From Streptococcus anginosus (GTDB lineage: Bacteria > Bacillota > Bacilli > Lactobacillales > Streptococcaceae), in NCBI RefSeq assembly GCF_001697145.1, contig NZ_CP012719.1, forward strand, positions 22,501 to 86,500: a stretch of DNA of 64,000 nucleotides. Reading direction: 5' to 3'. Every line of letters starts with the position of its first letter. Position 1 is the stretch's first letter. Position numbers and translations under genes: made by a program. Below are positions 37,332 through 46,239 of this stretch, piece after piece. The notes under the pieces were generated by a model, which was not told the DNA's origin, ran no database searches, and was given only the letters and a program-made list of their open reading frames with translations.

Positions 37332-38321
37332 ATGAAAAAAATTATCAATCAACCAACGGCTGTTGTGGACGAAATGCTAGACGGTCTGGCTTATATCCAT
37401 GGTGATTTGGTGCATCGTGTAGAAGGCTTTGATATCATTGCTCGAAATAGCGAAAAATCTGGCAAGGTAGCGATTATCTCAGGTGGCGGGAGCGGTCATG
37501 AGCCTGCTCATGCTGGCTTTGTGGGCGATGGTATGTTGTCAGCTGCGATTTGCGGAGCGGTCTTTACTTCCCCAACTCCTGACCAAGTCTTGCAGGCAAT
37601 CAAAGAAGCAGACGAGGGCGCAGGTGTATTCATGGTTATCAAGAATTATTCTGGCGACATCATGAACTTTGAAATGGCGCAGGATATGGCAGAAATGGAA
37701 GGAATCGAGGTGGCAAGTGTTGTTGTCGATGACGATATTGCTGTTGAGGACAGCCTTTACACGCAAGGCCGCCGTGGAGTTGCTGGTACCATTTTGGTTC
37801 ATAAGATTTTGGGAAATGCTGCGCGTGCTGGAAAATCACTGAGTGAAATCAAGGCCTTGGCTGACGAATTGGTTCCTCAGATTCATACGGTTGGGCTGGC
37901 TCTCAGTGGAGCAACTGTTCCTGAAGTCGGAAAACCCGGCTTTGTGCTTGCTGATGATGAAATTGAATTTGGAATCGGCATTCATGGAGAACCCGGCTAT
38001 CGCAAAGAAAAAATGCAGCCGTCTAAAGACTTGGCACAAGAATTGGTGGCGAAATTAAAAGATTCTTTTGAATTCAAAGCAGGAGATAAAATCGGAATCC
38101 TTATCAATGGTATGGGGGCAACGCCGCTCATGGAACAATACGTCTTTGCCAACGATGTGGCTGGAATTCTCGCAGCAGCAGGTCTGGAAGTTGTTTACAA
38201 GAAATTAGGAAATTACATGACATCTATTGACATGGCAGGCATTTCTCTGACCTTTGTCAAATTGGAACGTGAAGACTGGCTGGAAGCTTTGAACAGTCCA
38301 GTTGCAACGATTGCTTGGTAG
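37332..38321 (+). CDS. dhaK: dihydroxyacetone kinase subunit DhaK
   Basis: DhaK holds dihydroxyacetone covalently on a histidine while DhaL phosphorylates it. From the ATG at 37332 (RBS AAAGGAG) it has 329 residues. His218 in GIHGEPGYR falls at the same number as in the E. coli enzyme. SGGGSGHEPAHAGFVGDGM and RRGVAGTILVHKILG are also conserved. The frame extends upstream to 37263, but that stretch is promoter and operator DNA. It is first in dhaKLM-glpF. Confidence 0.95.
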   Translation: MKKIINQPTAVVDEMLDGLAYIHGDLVHRVEGFDIIARNSEKSGKVAIISGGGSGHEPAHAGFVGDGMLSAAICGAVFTSPTPDQVLQAIKEADEGAGVFMVIKNYSGDIMNFEMAQDMAEMEGIEVASVVVDDDIAVEDSLYTQGRRGVAGTILVHKILGNAARAGKSLSEIKALADELVPQIHTVGLALSGATVPEVGKPGFVLADDEIEFGIGIHGEPGYRKEKMQPSKDLAQELVAKLKDSFEFKAGDKIGILINGMGATPLMEQYVFANDVAGILAAAGLEVVYKKLGNYMTSIDMAGISLTFVKLEREDWLEALNSPVATIAW

Positions 38322-38331
38322 GAGGTACGAT

Positions 38332-38913
38332 ATGGATGCAGCATTAGCAAAGAAATGGATGCTTCTCTTTAATGAAAAAATTCAAGCCAACAAAGACTAC
38401 TTGTCAGAGTTAGACACGCCCATTGGTGACGGAGACCACGGAGGAAATATGGCGCGTGGCATGGCAGCTGTCGTTGAAAATCTGGAAGGAAAGGATTTTG
38501 CCAATTCAGCAGAAGTCTTTCAAGTTGTCTCCATGCAATTGCTTAGCAAGGTTGGCGGGGCTTCTGGCCCCCTTTATGGCTCAGCCTTTATGGGAATAAT
38601 GAAGGCTGAAAAAGAGGGTACTAGCTTGGCGGATGCTGTTCAAGCAGGGCTTGATATGATTCAAAAGCGAGGAAAGGCTGTTCCGGGTGAAAAAACCATG
38701 GTGGATGTCTGGTCTGGTGTGGTGATGGCTCTTCAAAAAGGAGAATTGACCAAAGAAACCATTCATACTTTGGTTGAAGCGACGAAAGATATGAAAGCAA
38801 CGAAGGGTCGGGCTTCTTATGTCGGAGAGCGTTCTATCGGACATATTGACCCCGGTTCGTATTCATCAGGCTTACTTTTTGAAGCCTTGCTAGAAGTGGA
38901 GGGAAAAGCATGA
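38332..38913 (+). CDS. dhaL: dihydroxyacetone kinase subunit DhaL
   Basis: DhaL carries ADP as a bound cofactor, which is phosphorylated by DhaM. Magnesium-binding aspartates are Asp28, Asp33 and Asp35 in DTPIGDGDHGGNM, and the nucleotide loop includes KVGGASGPLYGSAFM. The ATG at 38332 after GGAGG gives 193 residues. The spacing to dhaK is ten bases, and its stop overlaps the dhaM start by four bases. Confidence 0.94.
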   Translation: MDAALAKKWMLLFNEKIQANKDYLSELDTPIGDGDHGGNMARGMAAVVENLEGKDFANSAEVFQVVSMQLLSKVGGASGPLYGSAFMGIMKAEKEGTSLADAVQAGLDMIQKRGKAVPGEKTMVDVWSGVVMALQKGELTKETIHTLVEATKDMKATKGRASYVGERSIGHIDPGSYSSGLLFEALLEVEGKA

Positions 38914-39284
38914 CAGAAGTTGGGATTGTCATCGTTTCTCATTCAAAATGGATTGCTCAAGGCCTTGTGGATTTAATTTCAGAAGTTGCTAAAGACGTTG
39001 TGCTGACCTATGTAGGTGGTACAGAAGATGGAGGTATTGGTACAAGTTTTGAGCAAGTCCAAACGATTGTAGAAGCCAATGAAGCAGAGAAGATTTTAGC
39101 TTTCTTTGATCTTGGATCGGCTCGCATGAATCTGGAGCTAGTAGCAGATTTTTCAGATAAAGACATCATCATTAACAATGTTCCCATTGTTGAAGGAGCT
39201 TATACTGCGGCTGCTCTTTTGCAAGCTGGTGCAGATTTGGCAACCATACAAGAACAATTGAAAGAGTTAGAAATTAAGAAATAA
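38910..39284 (+). CDS. dhaM: PTS-dependent phosphoryl donor DhaM (EIIA type)
   Basis: The 124 residues form a single mannose-type EIIA domain with phospho-histidine His11 in IVIVSHSKW. It takes phosphate from HPr and gives it to DhaL-ADP. The short form, without the HPr and EI modules of E. coli DhaM, is the one known in Lactococcus. The start overlaps dhaL (ATGA). Confidence 0.92.
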   Translation: MTEVGIVIVSHSKWIAQGLVDLISEVAKDVVLTYVGGTEDGGIGTSFEQVQTIVEANEAEKILAFFDLGSARMNLELVADFSDKDIIINNVPIVEGAYTAAALLQAGADLATIQEQLKELEIKK

Positions 39285-39296
39285 AGGAGTTTGATT

Positions 39297-40010
39297 ATGA
39301 TTCAGTATCTCGGTGAATTTTTAGGAACTTTTATCCTAGTATTGCTTGGCGACGGGGTTGTTGCCGGGAATGTTTTGAGCAAGACAAAAGAGGAAGGAAC
39401 TGGCTGGGTTGCTATCGTTTTAGGCTGGGGGATTGCTTGTACAGTGGCGGTTTATGTATCTGGATTTTTCAGTCCAGCTCACTTGAATCCAGCGGTCACA
39501 TTTGCAATGGCTTCTATTGGAGCGATTAGTTGGGGACAGGTTTTTCCGTTCATTCTTGCACAAATGCTGGGTGCCATGGCTGCGGCTTTTGTTCTATGGC
39601 TTCACTATTACCCTCATTGGGCTGAAACGAAAGATTCAGGCTTGATTTTAGCCAGCTTTTCAACGGGTCCAGCCATTCGCCACACAGCTTCTAACTTTTT
39701 GGGGGAAGCACTGGGAACGGCCATTCTTGTCATCACGATTATGGCAATTGGTCCAAATAAAGTTGCTGCTGGTTTGGGTCCAATCATCGTAGGAACGGTT
39801 ATTTTTGCAGTCGGTTTCTCACTTGGACCAACGACAGGCTATGCAATCAATCCTGCACGGGATTTGGGCCCGCGTATCATGCATGCTCTTTTACCAATCG
39901 CAAATAAAGGGGATTCTGACTGGTCCTATGCTTGGATTCCAGTCCTAGGTCCAATTGTCGGCGGTGTCGTAGGGGCCTTGCTGTATAATATCATTTTGGG
40001 TATCGTTTAA
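39297..40010 (+). CDS. glpF: glycerol/dihydroxyacetone facilitator (aquaglyceroporin)
   Basis: This MIP-family channel of 237 residues has six membrane helices and two NPA-type half helices, HLNPAVTF and INPARDLGPR; the second has the aspartate typical of glycerol-conducting members. It follows dhaM by 12 bases, so it most likely imports glycerol or dihydroxyacetone for the kinase. The ATG at 39297 follows AAAGGAG, and a TTG six bases earlier is less likely. Confidence 0.92.
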   Translation: MIQYLGEFLGTFILVLLGDGVVAGNVLSKTKEEGTGWVAIVLGWGIACTVAVYVSGFFSPAHLNPAVTFAMASIGAISWGQVFPFILAQMLGAMAAAFVLWLHYYPHWAETKDSGLILASFSTGPAIRHTASNFLGEALGTAILVITIMAIGPNKVAAGLGPIIVGTVIFAVGFSLGPTTGYAINPARDLGPRIMHALLPIANKGDSDWSYAWIPVLGPIVGGVVGALLYNIILGIV

Positions 40011-40018
40011 AAGCAGTC

Positions 40019-40044
40019 AAAAAGTAGGTTTCGGCCTACTTTTG
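40019..40044 (+). terminator. terminator after the dha operon
   Basis: Stem AAAAGTAGG and CCTACTTTT (40035-40043) around TTTCGG. The T run is short. Confidence 0.75.
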
Positions 40045-40109
40045 CTGTCTCTTCTTGTGCTTCTTGTCTGAATTTTTTATAATAGCTGTATAGAATAGCG
40101 AGGATAGAG

Positions 40110-40547
40110 ATGGCAAAGAAGCATTGGCTGAAATTACTTGGAATGTTTTTGATTTTTGGAATAGTTACCTGTCATTCAGTTTTGCTAGATCCAGCTGAGC
40201 GAATAGATGAACAAAAAGAGTATCGAGCTATTGTAGCGAAATTTCATCAGATAACCGTGCCTGAACTCAAAGAAAAGCAGGCTCAGAGCGAAAATTTTTA
40301 TCTCTACATTGGTCGGGGAACTTGTCCACACTGTAGGCGATTTGTGAAACAACTGGAACGAATCAAAACAAAATCTTTTTATTATTTAGATAGTGAGAAA
40401 AAGACACCAGAGCTAGTTGCTTTTCGTGAAGTATATAAGATAAAATTTGTTCCTTATTTTGGAAAATTTACTGGTTTTACAGAAGAAAAAGTGCTACAAA
40501 TCAAGAAAAATATGACTACTAAAGAAATTGAGAATTTTAATAAATAA
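40110..40547 (+). CDS. thioredoxin-like, bacteriocin accessory-type protein
   Basis: This protein of 145 residues has an N-terminal signal anchor (LKLLGMFLIFGIVTCHSVLL) and a thioredoxin fold with the active site GTCPHCRRF. It is probably a membrane-tethered thiol-disulfide oxidoreductase. Similar small proteins are annotated as bacteriocin transport accessory proteins in streptococci, but no bacteriocin gene is nearby. It has its own start, ATG at 40110, shortly after a promoter-like TATAAT. Confidence 0.75.
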   Translation: MAKKHWLKLLGMFLIFGIVTCHSVLLDPAERIDEQKEYRAIVAKFHQITVPELKEKQAQSENFYLYIGRGTCPHCRRFVKQLERIKTKSFYYLDSEKKTPELVAFREVYKIKFVPYFGKFTGFTEEKVLQIKKNMTTKEIENFNK

Positions 40548-40779
40548 GAGAAAAACAAGATGACAGTAAATCTTGTTTCAGACTGAAGACAAACTTGCTT
40601 TTGTGGTTTGCCTTTTTTGATGTTCCTAATCTTTGCAGTTTTTTTCTTATAGCAAGGATAGAAAAATTGATAAATAAAGAATAATAAAATACTTTTCAAA
40701 TTGGTCTAGATAGGTTATAATAATCTCAAGATATAAAAAAGAACAACTGGCATTCAGATGTTCTTTACGTAAAAAATAA
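40548..40779. other. spacer between convergent genes with hairpins
   Basis: An inverted repeat AAACAAGAT (40553-40561) and ATCTTGTTT (40570-40578) is followed by a second small hairpin (CAAAC/GTTTG) with a CTTTTTT tail near 40612. These probably end the thioredoxin-like gene. No gene is seen. Confidence 0.5.
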
Positions 40780-41496
40780 TTAGTGATTTCCACTGCGTGA
40801 CACGAACTTGATTTTAAAGAAATCGCCACGTTTGTAGGCTTCGCTATACTCTAAAATTTGCCCTGTGCTTTCTAACTGTGTTGTTTTTACTTGGAAGACG
40901 GTCGGGAAGTTTGTGTCAATATCCAGTAATGTTGCAACAGCTTCTGGTGTCGGGAAGATAATTTCATTGGTTTCTTCAAAGTGCTCGTCATTCATGTGAA
41001 TATGATAGTCTTGTTTGAAGCGGTTGTAGATAGAGCTGTAATATTCAAGATTTGGATAATTTGCATTGATATATTGCTCTGGGATATAGGATTGATGATA
41101 GATGTAAGGGATATCTTTTGCTTTACGAAGTCGCTCAATTTTATAGTAAAATTGGTGTCCCTTCAAATCTAACTTATCAAGAAATTTCAAGTCGTTTCCG
41201 CGCTCGATCGATAAAACGGTCACTTGATCATTTTGGGTAGGAAATATCTCAACGTCAGAAAATTCAACGAGTTTGTGTTTGCGGGCACGTGATACAAATG
41301 TTCCTTTTCCTTGCTGGCGAATGATATATCCGTCTTTTGCTAGCTCGTTTAAAGCTCTGACAACAGTAATAGAACTCACATCGTACATTGTGATTAGCTC
41401 AGCTTCTGTATAAAATTTATCTCCATTCTCAAATTGACCTGAGATAATCTTGCTTTTGAGTTCGTCTTTAATGTATTGGTATTTAGGGATTGCCAT
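40780..41496 (-). CDS. GntR-family (HutC/UTRA) regulator of the bgaC operon
   Basis: The 238 residues have an N-terminal winged helix (YQYIKDELKSKIISGQFENGDKFYTEAELITMYDVSSITVVRALNELAKDG) and a C-terminal UTRA ligand domain. The ATG at 41496 is seven bases after GAGAGG. It is divergent from bgaC, as in pneumococcus, and presumably represses the galactoside/amino-sugar operon until a sugar phosphate binds. No operator could be assigned with certainty. Confidence 0.88.
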   Translation of the reverse strand: MAIPKYQYIKDELKSKIISGQFENGDKFYTEAELITMYDVSSITVVRALNELAKDGYIIRQQGKGTFVSRARKHKLVEFSDVEIFPTQNDQVTVLSIERGNDLKFLDKLDLKGHQFYYKIERLRKAKDIPYIYHQSYIPEQYINANYPNLEYYSSIYNRFKQDYHIHMNDEHFEETNEIIFPTPEAVATLLDIDTNFPTVFQVKTTQLESTGQILEYSEAYKRGDFFKIKFVSRSGNH

Positions 41497-41587
41497 GTTA
41501 TTCACCTCTCTTTCGCTTCCCTCTCATAAAAAATTTTACCATAATTTTTCTTAAAATGGTTAAATTTATTAAATTTTTCAAAAACTA

Positions 41588-41636
41588 TTGACATTTCATA
41601 CAAAATATATTATATTAACCAATGTAAACGATTGCA
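41588..41636 (+). promoter_or_regulatory. bgaC operon promoter with a cre site
   Basis: TTGACA at 41588-41593, 17 bases, then TATATT at 41611-41616. The sequence TGTAAACGATTGCA at 41623-41636 matches the CcpA cre consensus TGWNANCGNTNWCA with one mismatch, and covers the start site. Glucose repression by CcpA is therefore likely. Confidence 0.8.
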
Positions 41637-41664
41637 AAAACATTGTGTGAAAGAAGGAAATGGT

Positions 41665-43452
41665 TTGGCAAGATTTGAGGTTAGAGAAGAATTTTATCTG
41701 AATCAACAGCCTTTTAAACTATTGTCTGGTGCCATTCATTATTTTCGGATTCAGCCAGAGGATTGGTATCATTCGCTTTATAATTTGAAAGCTCTGGGCT
41801 TTAATACGGTTGAAACCTATATTCCTTGGAATATGCATGAGCCGGAAAAAGGGCAATTTGATTTTGAAGGTAGCCTTAATATAGAAAAATTTCTCCAAAT
41901 CGCTCAAGATTTAGGCTTGTATGCCTTGCTTCGTCCGTCACCTTATATTTGTGCAGAATGGGAATTCGGTGGTTTGCCTGCTTGGCTTTTGAAGGAGGAG
42001 ATGAGGATTCGCTCTTCTGCTCCTGCTTATCTTGCAGCGGTTGCTAGTTATTACGATGAATTAATGCCGCGCTTAGTCCCGCATCTTTTGGAAAATGGCG
42101 GCAACATTCTCATGATGCAGGTCGAAAATGAATACGGCTCGTATGGCGAAGATAAGGAATATTTGAGAGCTGTTCGAGATATGATGCTAGAGCGAGGTGT
42201 GACGTGCCCACTCTTTACATCAGACGGACCCTGGCGTGCGGCGTTAAGGGCAGGGACGTTGATTGAAGATGATGTGCTGGTCACGGGAAATTTCGGCTCT
42301 AAAGCTGCTTATAATTTTGCAAATCTGCAAGCTTTCTTTGATGAGCATGGCAAGAAGTGGCCACTCATGTGTATGGAATTTTGGGACGGTTGGTTCAATC
42401 GTTGGAAGGAGCCGGTTGTCACGCGAGATCCAGAAGAGTTGGCTGAAGCGGTTCACGAAGTCTTGCAACAAGGCAGTATCAACCTTTATATGTTTCACGG
42501 GGGAACCAATTTTGGTTTCATGAATGGCTGTTCAGCGCGAGGCAGCATTGACCTGCCGCAGGTGACATCTTATGATTACGAAGCTCTCCTTGATGAACAA
42601 GGAAATCCAACACCTAAATACTTTGCTATTCAGCGAATGTTAAAAAAATATTATCCAGAGTATCCACAAATGGAGCCGTTGGTAAAAGAATCGTTTGAGT
42701 TAAAGGATATTCCGCTCAGTGAGAAAGTTAGTTTATTTGAGACTTTAGAAGATGTAGCGCAGCCAATCGAGAGCTTGTATCCTATGAAAATGGAGGAGTT
42801 GGGCCAAAATGTTGGTTATCTGCTCTATCGTACAGAAGCGGAATGGGATGCGGACGAGGAACGGATTCGTGTCATTGATGCGCGTGACCGGATGCAGCTT
42901 TTTGTAGACGGGAACTTCATCACCACTCAGTATCAGACAGAAATTGGTGAAGATATCTTTGTTCCCCGGCAGAAGCAATCCACGCATCAGATTGATATTT
43001 TGATAGAAAATATGGGGCGCGTCAATTATGGCCACAAACTGTTGGCAGAGACGCAACACAAGGGTATTCGGACTGGAGTCTGCAAGGATTTGCACTTTAT
43101 GCTCCATTGGAAACAGTATCCATTAGAGTTGAAAAATCCAGAAAAAATTGATTTTACGAAAGAATGGCATGAAAATCAGCCAGCTTTCTATGCGTTTGAC
43201 GTTGAATTGAAAGCGCTTAAAGATACTTATCTGGAGTTGACCCACTTTGGCAAAGGAATCGTCTTTGTCAATGGTGTCAATATCGGTCGCTTCTGGGATG
43301 TCGGACCGACCTTATCGCTGTATATTCCACATAGTTTGTTAAAACTCGGACAAAATCGAATTATTATTTTTGAAACCGAAGGGAAATACAGCGAATTTAT
43401 TCATTTAGTTCACAAACCTACATTTAAAACGATAAAGGGGGTAAATTTATGA
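41665..43452 (+). CDS. bgaC: beta-galactosidase BgaC (GH35)
   Basis: This is a glycoside hydrolase family 35 enzyme. The pneumococcal homologue removes terminal beta-1,3-linked galactose from glycans and can act at the surface although no signal peptide is present. Motifs: LSGAIHYFRIQPEDWYHSL, the acid/base region MMQVENEYGSYG and the nucleophile region MCMEFWDGWFNRW. I choose TTG at 41665, eight bases after GAAGGA. It gives 595 residues and the known N-terminus M-RFEVREEFYL. The longer frame from 41632 overlaps the cre site. It is the first gene of the PTS operon. Confidence 0.92.
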   Translation: MARFEVREEFYLNQQPFKLLSGAIHYFRIQPEDWYHSLYNLKALGFNTVETYIPWNMHEPEKGQFDFEGSLNIEKFLQIAQDLGLYALLRPSPYICAEWEFGGLPAWLLKEEMRIRSSAPAYLAAVASYYDELMPRLVPHLLENGGNILMMQVENEYGSYGEDKEYLRAVRDMMLERGVTCPLFTSDGPWRAALRAGTLIEDDVLVTGNFGSKAAYNFANLQAFFDEHGKKWPLMCMEFWDGWFNRWKEPVVTRDPEELAEAVHEVLQQGSINLYMFHGGTNFGFMNGCSARGSIDLPQVTSYDYEALLDEQGNPTPKYFAIQRMLKKYYPEYPQMEPLVKESFELKDIPLSEKVSLFETLEDVAQPIESLYPMKMEELGQNVGYLLYRTEAEWDADEERIRVIDARDRMQLFVDGNFITTQYQTEIGEDIFVPRQKQSTHQIDILIENMGRVNYGHKLLAETQHKGIRTGVCKDLHFMLHWKQYPLELKNPEKIDFTKEWHENQPAFYAFDVELKALKDTYLELTHFGKGIVFVNGVNIGRFWDVGPTLSLYIPHSLLKLGQNRIIIFETEGKYSEFIHLVHKPTFKTIKGVNL

Positions 43453-43925
43453 CAATCGTAGGTAACCGAATCGATGGACGTTTGATTCATGGACAGGTAG
43501 ACAATCTTTGGACTACTAAGCTCAATATTTCACGGATTATGGTCGTGGATGATGAAGTAGCAGAAAATGCTATTGAAAAAAGCGGCTTGAAATTGGCAAC
43601 ACCAGCTGGTGTGAAATTGAGTGTCTTGCCAGTCGCAAGAGCAGCTGAAAATATCTTAGCAGGCAAATATGATAGCCAACGTCTGCTCATTGTTGCGAAA
43701 AAACCGGACCGCTTTTTGAAATTAGTAGAAGCAGGTGTACCAATTGAAACGCTCAATGTGGGCAATATGTCGCAAACACCTGAAACGCGCTCTATCACAC
43801 GCTCAATTAACGTGGTAGATGAAGATGTGGCAGTATTTAACAAACTGCATGATAAAGGTGTGACAATAACAGCTCAAATGGTTCCAAATGATCCAGTTGA
43901 AGACTTTATGAAATTATTGAAATAA
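43449..43925 (+). CDS. PTS mannose/sorbose-family EIIB
   Basis: The 158-residue cytoplasmic IIB has the phospho-acceptor histidine (His14) in NRIDGRLIHGQV. It overlaps bgaC by four bases. Together with the next three genes it forms a complete mannose-family permease, called gadVWEF in pneumococcus. The partners agaS and lacD suggest galactosamine or N-acetylgalactosamine phosphates as product. Confidence 0.9.
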   Translation: MTIVGNRIDGRLIHGQVDNLWTTKLNISRIMVVDDEVAENAIEKSGLKLATPAGVKLSVLPVARAAENILAGKYDSQRLLIVAKKPDRFLKLVEAGVPIETLNVGNMSQTPETRSITRSINVVDEDVAVFNKLHDKGVTITAQMVPNDPVEDFMKLLK

Positions 43926-43943
43926 ATTTAGGAGGTCATTGTT

Positions 43944-44837
43944 ATGATACAATGGTGGCAAATTCTCTTATTGACGCTGTATTCAGCGTATCAAATTTTG
44001 GATGAGTTGACGATTAACTCATCAGCTGGCTCCCCTGTTTTTGCAGGTTTTATCACTGGTCTGGTCATGGGAGATTTGAAGACTGGTTTGTTTATTGGTG
44101 GTAGTCTCCAACTCGTTGTGCTTGGGGTTGGTACATTCGGTGGTGCCTCTCGGATTGACGCAACTTCTGGTGCGGTTCTTGCAACAGCATTCTCTGTGGC
44201 AACAGGTATGAAATCAGAACTCGCTATTTCAGCTATTGCCGTTCCGGTAGCAGCCTTGCTGGTTTATACAGACGTCCTTGGACGGTTCTCTACGACTTAC
44301 TTTGCACATCGTATTGATGCAGCGGTTGAAAAATTTGACTACAAAGGCATTGAACGCAATTACTTACTAGGTGCCATTCCGTGGGGACTTTCACGTGCAC
44401 TTCCAGTATTTCTGGCTTTGTGGCTCGGTGGAGACGCTGTAAAAGCCTTCTCAGACTGGCTTGCCAATAATGCACAATGGATTGCAGATGGATTGATTCT
44501 TGCAGGTAAAATGCTTCCTGGTGTCGGTTTTGCAATTTTGCTTCGTTACCTTCCAGTCAAGAAAAATCTTCATTATCTTGGTTTAGGTTTTGCCATTACA
44601 GCTATGTTGAAAGTTGTTTTTGACTATATTTCAACACTGGCAGCTGCTTCAGGAGCTGTCAAACAAATCGCTACAGCTCTTGGTGGTGCAAAATTTGAAG
44701 GCCTACCAATGATTGGAATTGCGATTATTGGCTTTGCCTTGGCAACAATCAACTATAAAAATGCAACTAATAAACAAGTCGTGACTGTTGCTGCAGAACA
44801 ATCAGAAAGTGGGGAAATTGACGATGACGAACTCTAA
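43944..44837 (+). CDS. PTS mannose-family EIIC
   Basis: The 297-residue membrane component has many hydrophobic helices and the family-typical start WWQILLLTLYSAYQILDELT. It forms the sugar channel with IID. The ATG at 43944 follows GGAGG. The last 14 bases overlap the IID gene. Confidence 0.9.
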   Translation: MIQWWQILLLTLYSAYQILDELTINSSAGSPVFAGFITGLVMGDLKTGLFIGGSLQLVVLGVGTFGGASRIDATSGAVLATAFSVATGMKSELAISAIAVPVAALLVYTDVLGRFSTTYFAHRIDAAVEKFDYKGIERNYLLGAIPWGLSRALPVFLALWLGGDAVKAFSDWLANNAQWIADGLILAGKMLPGVGFAILLRYLPVKKNLHYLGLGFAITAMLKVVFDYISTLAAASGAVKQIATALGGAKFEGLPMIGIAIIGFALATINYKNATNKQVVTVAAEQSESGEIDDDEL

Positions 44838-45651
44838 TTATAAATTAACAAAAGAAGATTTTAACCAAATCAACCGTCGTAGTCTCTTTACTTTCCAATG
44901 GGGTTGGAACTACGAGCGTATGCAAGCGTCAGGCTATCTTTATATGATTTTGCCGCAATTGCGCAGGATATATGGAGACGGTACGCCAGAATTAAAGGAA
45001 ATGATGCGGACACATACGCAATTCTTCAACACATCTAACTTTTTCCATACTTTAGTAACAGGGATTGACCTAGCACTTGAAGAAAATGAAGGAGTTGCGG
45101 CTAAAGATACCGTTACAGGGATTAAAACTGGTTTAATGGGGCCATTTGCAGCGATTGGCGATGCGATTTTTGGTTCTACTATTCCTGCTATTATGGGTGG
45201 TCTGGCTGCTGGACTTGCTGTTGAAGGCAATCCTCTTGGAATTTTCCTTTGGATAGCTGTGACAATCGCAATCAATGTCTTCCGTTGGAAACAATTAGAG
45301 TTTGCCCATAAAGAAGGGGTGAAATTAGTTACAACCATGCAGGACAAATTGTCTGCCATCACAGATGCTGCAACAGTTCTTGGTGTTTTCATGGTGGCTG
45401 CCTTGATTGCTACGATGATTAACTTTAAGTTTACCTATACACAAAGCTTCGGTGGTGTAACCTTCAATCTTCAAGAAACATTGGATAAAATCTTCCCACG
45501 TTTAGTTCCAGCCTTGTTTACAGGTTTTGTTTATTGGCTACTTGGTAAGAAAGGTATGAATTCAACAAAAGCAATCTTTATCGTGATTATTATTGCAATT
45601 GGTGTTTCTGCATTTTCACACTTTACTCATACACCAATCTTAGGTGTTTAA
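44824..45651 (+). CDS. PTS mannose-family EIID
   Basis: The 275-residue integral membrane partner of IIC has SLFTFQWGWNYERMQ near the start and LMGPFAAIGDAIFGST in the middle, both typical. The ATG at 44824 lies inside the IIC gene after GGGG. A longer frame to 44788 is a shadow of IIC. Confidence 0.9.
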   Translation: MTNSNYKLTKEDFNQINRRSLFTFQWGWNYERMQASGYLYMILPQLRRIYGDGTPELKEMMRTHTQFFNTSNFFHTLVTGIDLALEENEGVAAKDTVTGIKTGLMGPFAAIGDAIFGSTIPAIMGGLAAGLAVEGNPLGIFLWIAVTIAINVFRWKQLEFAHKEGVKLVTTMQDKLSAITDAATVLGVFMVAALIATMINFKFTYTQSFGGVTFNLQETLDKIFPRLVPALFTGFVYWLLGKKGMNSTKAIFIVIIIAIGVSAFSHFTHTPILGV

Positions 45652-45668
45652 AAGGAGCTTCTCTATAA

Positions 45669-46073
45669 ATGACAAAACAACTTGTATTGGTCAGTCACGG
45701 TCGCTTTTGCGAAGAATTGAAGAAAAGCACCGAAATGATTATGGGGCCACTGGACTTCATTCATACAGTTCCCCTGCTTCCAGAAGAAGGAATAGACGAT
45801 TTTACTGCTAAATTTTCAGCAACTGTAAAAGATTTAGATGATTATATCGTCTTTGCCGACCTGTTTGGTGGAACGCCTTGCAATGTCGTTAGCCGTCTGA
45901 TTTTGGAAGGACTCCAAATTGAACTTTATGCAGGGATGAATATGCCAATGGTGATTGAATTTATCAATTCTGCCCTGACTGGCGTTGAAGCAAAATATAT
46001 CGAAAAAGCGAACAAATACATCGTGAAAGTCAATGATGTATTAGCAGAAATGAACGATGACGAAGATGAATAA
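45669..46073 (+). CDS. PTS mannose-family EIIA
   Basis: The 134-residue cytoplasmic IIA domain has phospho-histidine His10 in LVLVSHGRFCEEL and the second motif FADLFGGTPCNVV. It receives phosphate from HPr and passes it to the IIB encoded at 43449. It ends the permease block. The ATG follows AAGGAG. Confidence 0.92.
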   Translation: MTKQLVLVSHGRFCEELKKSTEMIMGPLDFIHTVPLLPEEGIDDFTAKFSATVKDLDDYIVFADLFGGTPCNVVSRLILEGLQIELYAGMNMPMVIEFINSALTGVEAKYIEKANKYIVKVNDVLAEMNDDEDE

Positions 46074-46148
46074 AGGAGTGTCTAGCTAATAGTCGCTGAA
46101 AAACACGTCCTTGCTTGAATTGCTCCAATGAGCAATCTGTATAACTAA

Positions 46149-46201
46149 GGGGGCTGGGGCAAGAAAATGGATTTCTTTGAAATCATCATTTTCCCACTCC
46201 C
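46149..46201 (+). other. long imperfect hairpin between EIIA and agaS
   Basis: GGGCTGGGG at about 46151-46159 pairs loosely with CCCACTCCC (46193-46201). Inside, GAAAATG-GATTTC pairs with GAAATC-ATCATTTTC around a TTT loop. Elements of this GTGGGAC/CCCAC kind are common in streptococcal spacers. It may end transcription partly or protect upstream mRNA. Confidence 0.5.
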
Positions 46202-46239
46202 TTTCTTTTAGTTAGCATTGCAAAGCAGAAAGGAGAACC

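Noticed and set aside
40110..40547. A bacteriocin locus, suggested by the accessory-type thioredoxin gene
   Set aside because: No double-glycine leader peptide, ABC exporter or immunity gene is nearby.
46074..46239. A small gene between the EIIA gene and agaS
   Set aside because: Only short frames are present. The stretch is dominated by a long imperfect hairpin.
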